Shown here: one piece after another, positions 59,042-64,000 of the stretch | How the letters are laid out: every line of letters begins with the position of its first letter | Position numbering within the stretch: the first letter of the stretch is position 1 | From: Micromonospora sp. WMMA1363 | GTDB taxonomy: Bacteria; Actinomycetota; Actinomycetes; Mycobacteriales; Micromonosporaceae | DNA length: 64,000 bases | Direction of reading: 5' to 3' | Assembly: GCF_030345795.1 (NCBI RefSeq) | Contig: NZ_JAUALB010000001.1 | Span: 987,001-1,051,000 of the forward strand | The notes under the pieces: generated by a model | The model's database searches: none | The model's input: only the letters and a program-made list of their open reading frames with translations | What the model was told of the DNA's origin: nothing | Position numbers and translations under genes: made by a program

Positions 59042-60657
59042 GCGCGTTCACCGGCACCGGCCGGCTGGCCCGGCTCGCCCTGCGACGCGACCGGACCAAA
59101 CTCGGAATCTGGGTGCTCGGCACCCCGCTGCTCGGCGTCGGCCTGGCCGGCAGCGTCACCGGCGTCTACCCGGACGAGCCGGCGCGGATCCAATACGCCG
59201 AGACCGCCGCCACCAGCGTCGTCGCGCGCGCGTTCAACGGCCCGATAGTCGGGCCTGACCTCGGCGCGGTGGTGGTCGCCGAAACCCACCTCACGCTTGC
59301 CGTGCTCGCTGCGCTGATCAGTACATTCGCCGTCGTCCGGCACACACGGCAGAACGAGGAGACCGGTCGGGCGGAGCTGCTCGGCGCCGTCGCCGTCGGC
59401 CGGTACGCGCTGCTCACCGCCGCCCTGCTCGTCGTCGTCGGGGCGAACCTGGTGCTCGGTGTGCTCCTCGGGTCGGCCTTCGCCGTCACCGGTCTGCCGC
59501 TCGCCGGGTCGTTCGCCGCCGCCGGAGCGCTCGCCGGGGTCGGTGTCGCCTTCACCGCCGTCGCCGCCGTCGCCGCCCAGCTCTCGGTCACCTCGCGCGG
59601 CGCGAACGCGCTCGCCGCAGCCGCCGCCGGCGTGGCGTTCCTGCTCCGCGCCGCCGGGGATGTCCTCGGCGAACGGGACGGCCTGCGGGTGGAGAGTGCC
59701 TGGCCGTCCTGGCTGTCGCCGCTCGGCTGGGGCAACCAGGTGCGGGCGTTCGGCGGGGAGCGCTGGTGGGTGCTGCTGCTGCCCGGGGCGCTTCTGGTGG
59801 GCGGGGCCGCGCTCGCGTTCCTACTCGCCGGCCGACGCGATCTCGGCGCCGGGCTGCTCGCCACCCGCCGGGGCCCGGCCCACGCCGTCGCCGGGCTGCT
59901 CAGCCCCGCCGGTCTGCTCTGGCGGCTGCACCGGGGCGCCCTGGTCGGCTGGGCGGTCGCGGTGGTGATCCTGGGGTTCTCGATGGGAGTCGCCGCCGAC
60001 GAGGTCAACGACATGATCGCGGAGAATCCCGCGGCGGCCGAGGCGATCGCGGCGCTCGGCGGCGGAACGAACCTGGTCGACGCGTTCCTCGCCGCGATGC
60101 TCGGACTGTTCGCGCTGACCATCGGCGCGTACGTCGTGCAGGCGCTGCTGCGCACCCGCTCGGACGAGGCCGACGGGACGCTGGAGTCGGTGCTCGCGAC
60201 CGCGGTGAGCCGCCACCGCTGGCTCGGGACACAGGTGGCCGGCGCGGTGCTCGGCGCGGCCGTGCTGGTGCTGCTCGCGGGCCTGTCGACGGGCTTCGGG
60301 TACGGCGTGGTGGCCGGGAACGCGATGGGACGGACAGCCGAGCTGGGTGTGGCGGCGCTGCTGTGGCTGCCGGCGCTGCTCGTCGTGGCCGGTGTGGTGA
60401 CCGCGCTGTTCGGGCTGCTGCCCCGTTGGTCGGTGGCGTTGTCCTGGGTGTCGTTGATCGGGTTCCTGCTGCTCGGGCAGCTCGGCGCCGCGCTTGACCT
60501 GCCGCAGGCGGCGCTCAACCTGTCTCCGTACACCCATGTTCCGTCGGTGCCGCCGGTCGACCCGACGGCGCTGCCCCTGCTGGTGCTCACCGGTGTGGGG
60601 ATGCTGCTGCTGGCCGCCGGCCTGGCCGGCTTCCGCCGCCGCGATGTGCCGAGCTGA
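59038..60657 (+). CDS. ABC-2-type exporter permease
   Basis: A 539-residue permease with about twelve hydrophobic helices in two repeats, for example [20 protein letters not shown] and [20 protein letters not shown]. Related two-gene exporters are annotated as polyketide-antibiotic or multidrug exporters. The ATG overlaps the ATPase stop. Together with the TetR gene it forms a regulated export unit; the substrate is unknown. Confidence 0.9.
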   Translation: MSAFTGTGRLARLALRRDRTKLGIWVLGTPLLGVGLAGSVTGVYPDEPARIQYAETAATSVVARAFNGPIVGPDLGAVVVAETHLTLAVLAALISTFAVVRHTRQNEETGRAELLGAVAVGRYALLTAALLVVVGANLVLGVLLGSAFAVTGLPLAGSFAAAGALAGVGVAFTAVAAVAAQLSVTSRGANALAAAAAGVAFLLRAAGDVLGERDGLRVESAWPSWLSPLGWGNQVRAFGGERWWVLLLPGALLVGGAALAFLLAGRRDLGAGLLATRRGPAHAVAGLLSPAGLLWRLHRGALVGWAVAVVILGFSMGVAADEVNDMIAENPAAAEAIAALGGGTNLVDAFLAAMLGLFALTIGAYVVQALLRTRSDEADGTLESVLATAVSRHRWLGTQVAGAVLGAAVLVLLAGLSTGFGYGVVAGNAMGRTAELGVAALLWLPALLVVAGVVTALFGLLPRWSVALSWVSLIGFLLLGQLGAALDLPQAALNLSPYTHVPSVPPVDPTALPLLVLTGVGMLLLAAGLAGFRRRDVPS

Positions 60658-60708
60658 GGCGGGCAAGGGCGCCTTGCCGCTGGCCAAGCGTAGCGGAGGG
60701 AACCCTGG

Positions 60709-61629
60709 TTAGCGTGCGGCGTGCGGACCGAACCGGCCAGCCGGGTCAGCCTCCCCGGTCGGGTCGGGGGTGCAGGCGGCGAGGGCGGCGGCCAGGTCGC
60801 GGCCGAGACGGTCGTCGAGGCGACGGGCCTCGCCCCGCAGCGTGTACCAGGACTCGGCGGCGGCCAGCCAGACCAGCTGCGGCAGCAAGTCGGTGCACCG
60901 GTCCCGCACCCACCGGGTGCCCTTGACCGCCAGCCAGGTCAGCTGGGCGGCCCTGGTCGGCGGCGGGTTTCCCGGCCGCGGGTCGGGGTGGTGGTGCACC
61001 GGGACGCCACGCTCGCGCAGCAGGTCGGCGTACGCGCTGGCGAGCAGCCGGTGCCCCCGCTCACTCGGGTGCAGGCGGTCGACGCTCCACATGTCCCGGC
61101 GGTAGGTGTCCGGATGGTTGGCGATGTCGAAGTGGACGGTGCCGTGCAGCGCTGCCGCATGATCGGTGACCGCGTTCACCGCGGCGATCCGCCGGGCGAG
61201 TGGCCGGGCCAGCCCGGACGGCAGCCCGAGCATCCGGCCCGGTTCCGGCAGCCGCGCGGTGAGCACCAGCGCCCCGGTGCGGCGCAGCGCGCCGATCGTG
61301 CCCAGCAGCGCCGCGCCGATCGCGGACACGTCGAAGCGGGCGCGCAGCGTGTCGTTGACCCCGACTATCACGGCGGCCACCGTCGGCCGCAGGTCGAGGG
61401 CGGCGGGGAGCTGGTCGCGGAGCACGTCGGCGGTGAGCGCGCCGGTGTGGGCGAGATTGTGGAACTCCACACCGGACGGCCCCGCCGGGTCCGGCGGGGC
61501 CAGTCCGTCCGCGAGTAGCGCGGCCCATCCGCGCCACGTCCCGTCGGGCATCGGATCGCCGAGACCGACCGTGATCGAGTCACCGAGCGCCGCGAATCGC
61601 ACCGGTGTCGGAGCGTCCGGAGTAGGCAC
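60709..61629 (-). CDS. SGNH/GDSL-family hydrolase
   Basis: A protein of about 306 residues. Block I is FAALGDSITVGLGDP (nucleophile Ser), block II FHNLAHTGALTADVL (Gly), block III VIVGVNDTLR (Asn), and block V SVDRLHPSERGHRLLA (Asp and His), so the catalytic set is complete, unlike the decayed copy at 16 kb. The C-terminal 80 residues are a charged extension of unknown role. The start is uncertain: GTG 61629 and GTG 61602 are candidates. There is no clear signal peptide. Confidence 0.87.
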   Translation of the reverse strand: MPTPDAPTPVRFAALGDSITVGLGDPMPDGTWRGWAALLADGLAPPDPAGPSGVEFHNLAHTGALTADVLRDQLPAALDLRPTVAAVIVGVNDTLRARFDVSAIGAALLGTIGALRRTGALVLTARLPEPGRMLGLPSGLARPLARRIAAVNAVTDHAAALHGTVHFDIANHPDTYRRDMWSVDRLHPSERGHRLLASAYADLLRERGVPVHHHPDPRPGNPPPTRAAQLTWLAVKGTRWVRDRCTDLLPQLVWLAAAESWYTLRGEARRLDDRLGRDLAAALAACTPDPTGEADPAGRFGPHAAR

Positions 61630-61750
61630 GATCGTACGGTGGGGATCCGTCGTACCCGGCAGGCCACATCCAGCCGACAGGAGAGCGAACTCCGGCGGAA
61701 GATCCAGGCGGCGTCGCCGTCCGTCTCGCCGGGAGTCGTAGCGTGAGGAC
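61630..61750. promoter_or_regulatory. Divergent gap between the GDSL hydrolase and CPBP protease
   Basis: TAGCGT at 61739-61744, six bases from GTG 61751, is the plus-strand box. On the minus strand TACGAT near the GDSL start is a weaker candidate. Confidence 0.45.
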
Positions 61751-62604
61751 GTGGAAACGACCACGAGCGGCGCTTCCGGGGAGCGACCGGCCGACGGTGG
61801 GACTGTCGGCGTGGGCCCACCCGCCCGCCGCGCGGCGGACGGGCCTGCCGCCGACGGCGCCCGGCGGGGCCCCGCGCGGCGTCGACCCGGCTGGCTCGGA
61901 GGCGCCCATGGTAGGCGGCGTCCGTCGACGGCGGCGACGGGCACCTCACCGACGCCGCCCGGCGCCGGGCGGGCACGCCGGGTGTGGTTGGCCGTCGAGC
62001 ACGTGGCGCTGTTCTACGGCGCGGTCGCCGCGTACACGACTGTGGATCTCCCGGGCGGCCCATTCCCCCGTTGGTGCTCCTCGGGCTGCTCACCGGGTGG
62101 TGGCTGCGCCGGCAGCCGGGATTCGACCGCGGCGACCTGGGCAGACCGGCGGCGCTGTGGGCCGCGGTGCCGAGCATCGCGCGGCTCTGGGCCGGCATGG
62201 CGGTGGTCGCCGTCACCGGGATCGCCGTGCTCGCCCCGGACCGCCTGTTCGACCTGCCCCGCCAGACCCCGCTGATCTGGGTCGCCGTGGTCGTGCTGTA
62301 CCCGCTGCTCTCCGTCTATCCGCAGGAGCTGGTCTTCCGCGCCTTCCTGTTTCACCGGTACGCGCCCCTGTTCGGCACCGGCACGGTGCTCGTGGCGGCG
62401 AGCGCGACGGCGTTCGGCGTCGCGCACGTGATCTTCGGCAGCATCTGGTCGGTGTTGCTCACCCTCGCCGGCGGCGCGCTGTTCGCCTGGCGGTACCGGC
62501 GAACCCGGTCCCTGCTGGCCGCTTCGGTCGAGCACGCCCTCTACGGGATCCTGGCCTTCACCGTCGGCCTGGGTGACCTCTTCTACCACGGCGTGACGCG
62601 GTGA
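61751..62604 (+). pseudogene. CPBP-family intramembrane protease, one-base frameshift
   Basis: The first frame opens at GTG 61751 with a 75-residue Pro/Ala/Arg-rich region and then RRVWLAVEHVALFYGAVAAY with TTVDLPGG. Near 62058-62066, in a run of C and G (GGCGGCCCATTCCCCC), it leaves frame. The next frame continues as PPLVLLGLLTGWWLRRQ through LYPLLSVYPQELVFRAFLF (the EExxxR-like site, here QELVFR) and FGVAHVIFGSIWSVLL. One missing base restores the protein of about 284 residues. The family includes prenyl-protease-like membrane enzymes. The catalytic Glu-Glu pair reads Gln-Glu, so activity is doubtful even when repaired. Confidence 0.75.
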
Positions 62605-62771
62605 GCCGATGTCGCCGACTCCTCCGCCGGGTGCGCACCCGGCGCCGCTCGATGGTGCCGGCATCGAGATGGGCAGGGCCGGACGACCGAGCGCTGAGCG
62701 GACACTCAGGGGTCGCCTGCTGATCGACAGGCGGCCGTCTGGCGGTCAGGTCGTCCCGGCATCCTGCCCGC

Positions 62772-64000
62772 GTGCTGTCACCGCCGAGCGTCTCCGCCTA
62801 CCGCCTTCTCGGCGCGGTGGGCGCCACCCTGCTGGCGGTCGCGGGCTGCGGCGCCGGTGCGTTGCCAGAACGGGGCGCACTCTGGTGGACGAGCCTGCGC
62901 CACCTCGACCGGCCGGCACTGCTCTGCGGATACGCGGGGTTGACCCTGCTCACGGTCGCCTGGTGGTGGGCCGGGAGCGATCTGCGGCGGCCCGCGGCCG
63001 GGACGGCCGTGGGCCATCCGAGGTTCCCGGGCGTCCCCTCCGCGCAGCTGGGAAATCCCTGGTCCGGGCGAACCGACCGCAGGGGCGCCGCGATCACCCT
63101 GGCCTGCTGGGCGGGGCCGCTGCTGCTCGCGCCGCCGCTGTTCTCCCGGGACGCCTACAGCTACCTGGCGCAGGGCGCGATGGTCCTGGCCGACCTGGAT
63201 GTCTACCAGTTCGGGGTGGCCCACCTCGGCGGGCGGCTTGCCGCTGAGGTACCGCAGATGTGGCAGCACACGCCGGCGCCGTACGGTCCGGTCTTCCTGG
63301 TCCTGGCCGCCGGGGTGTCCGCGCTCACCGGTGGGCACCTGGCGCTGGGCGTGCTCGCGCTGCGCGTCGTGGCCCTCGCCGGAGTGGCGCTGCTCGTAGC
63401 GAATCTGCCCCGGCTGGCCCGGCACGGCGGCGTCGATCCGGCCGCCGCGCTCTGGCTGGGCGTGCTCAACCCACTCGTACCGCTGCACCTGGTCGCCGGC
63501 GCACACAACGAGGCGGTGATGCTCGGGCTGCTCGTGGTGGGACTGCGGCTGGCGGTGGCGCGTCGGTTCGCCGCGGCCACCGTGCTGGTCACCCTCGCCG
63601 CGCTGGTGAAGGTGCCGGCACTGCTGGGACTGTTGGTGGTGGGCGCGCTCGCCGTCCGGCGGGTCGGCGTCCGCGTCGCGGTGGCGCGTGTCGCCGGCGT
63701 CGCGGTCGCCACCGGCACCGCTGTCACCTGGGCCACCGGCATCGGGTACGGCTGGATCGGTGCCCTCGGCGCACCGGCCTACCGGCACAGCTGGTCGATC
63801 TCCACGGCGCTCGGCCGGGTGGCACGGCGTTCGACCGAGGCGCTTGGGCTGGACCTCGGCGCCGCGCCGATGCGGGCTGGTGTCGCACTCGGGTTGCTCG
63901 GCGTGCTCGCCGCCGCCGGGGCCGTCTGGCGGTACCGGCACCGGCTCGGCCCGGCCTACGCGGTGAGCCTGGTCCTGCTGGCGGTTGCGCTGCTCGGCCC
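62772..64000 (+). CDS. Polyprenol-phosphomannose-dependent mannosyltransferase, MptB-like, N-terminal part
   Basis: An open frame from GTG 62772 runs past the window end, about 410 residues so far. It is a polytopic membrane protein with SRDAYSYLAQGAMVLADLDV (the acidic first loop of GT-C enzymes) and segments such as LVPLHLVAGAHNEAVMLGLL and AALVKVPALLGLLVVG. These match the alpha-1,6-mannosyltransferases (MptB type) that build lipomannan-like glycans in actinobacteria. No stop is seen. Its C-terminus and partner genes lie beyond the window. Confidence 0.82.
   Translation, partial: MLSPPSVSAYRLLGAVGATLLAVAGCGAGALPERGALWWTSLRHLDRPALLCGYAGLTLLTVAWWWAGSDLRRPAAGTAVGHPRFPGVPSAQLGNPWSGRTDRRGAAITLACWAGPLLLAPPLFSRDAYSYLAQGAMVLADLDVYQFGVAHLGGRLAAEVPQMWQHTPAPYGPVFLVLAAGVSALTGGHLALGVLALRVVALAGVALLVANLPRLARHGGVDPAAALWLGVLNPLVPLHLVAGAHNEAVMLGLLVVGLRLAVARRFAAATVLVTLAALVKVPALLGLLVVGALAVRRVGVRVAVARVAGVAVATGTAVTWATGIGYGWIGALGAPAYRHSWSISTALGRVARRSTEALGLDLGAAPMRAGVALGLLGVLAAAGAVWRYRHRLGPAYAVSLVLLAVALLG

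Overview
The window is very GC-rich and codes like an actinomycete. A mycothiol ligase gene (mshC), a bacterial proteasome/Pup locus, an F420-dependent oxidoreductase fragment, a SigE-family sigma factor and GTG starts point to Micromonosporaceae (Micromonospora/Salinispora-like). That placement is inferred from gene content and order; no rRNA or tRNA gene was found.

Layout. 1-5.4 kb: an actinobacterial housekeeping row (F420 oxidoreductase end, uppP, phosphomutase-like, DUF3090, SCO1664-type, mshC) with an arylsulfotransferase remnant inside it. 5.5-11.1 kb: GntR regulator, PAC2 protein and metH, which is frameshifted as sequenced. 11.3-19 kb: accessory genes: an NAD-dependent dehydrogenase/SDR pair facing an AraC regulator, a sigma/anti-sigma-like pair, a decayed GDSL hydrolase, an unrecognised ORF, a lipoprotein zinc peptidase and a HAD hydrolase. 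19.1-24.4 kb: a MacB/FtsX-like ABC exporter, an orphan LuxR-type response regulator and a RecB-like Fe-S nuclease.

24.5-41.7 kb is the core of the window, the Pup-proteasome locus: M50 protease, TrmI, an unknown gene, ferredoxin, arc, dop, pup, a broken endonuclease VII-like gene, prcB, prcA, pafA, a small membrane protein, DUF3866, pafB, pafC, tatA, tatC and a lipid kinase. Arc unfolds pupylated proteins for the PrcA/PrcB 20S core. PafA attaches Pup and Dop removes it. PafB/PafC belong to the WYL family of DNA-damage regulators.

41.6-53.7 kb: DMT exporter with divergent LysR, HAD hydrolase with divergent HelY helicase, a doubly broken chitinase, a molybdate operon (regulator-modA-modB-modC with 4-base overlaps), a Zur-like regulator, a frameshifted smpB and a NUDIX hydrolase. 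53.9-64 kb: a GCS2-type carboxylate-amine ligase convergent with an N-acetylglutaminylglutamine-type amidotransferase, a TetR regulator with an extra C-terminal HTH divergent from an ABC exporter with a clean palindromic operator between them, a GDSL hydrolase, a CPBP protease (frameshifted) and the start of an MptB-like mannosyltransferase.

Two themes cross the window. Many genes carry TANNNT six to nine bases before the start codon, the mark of leaderless transcripts, and this settles several starts. Seven genes are interrupted, which means either real gene decay or indel errors in the assembly.
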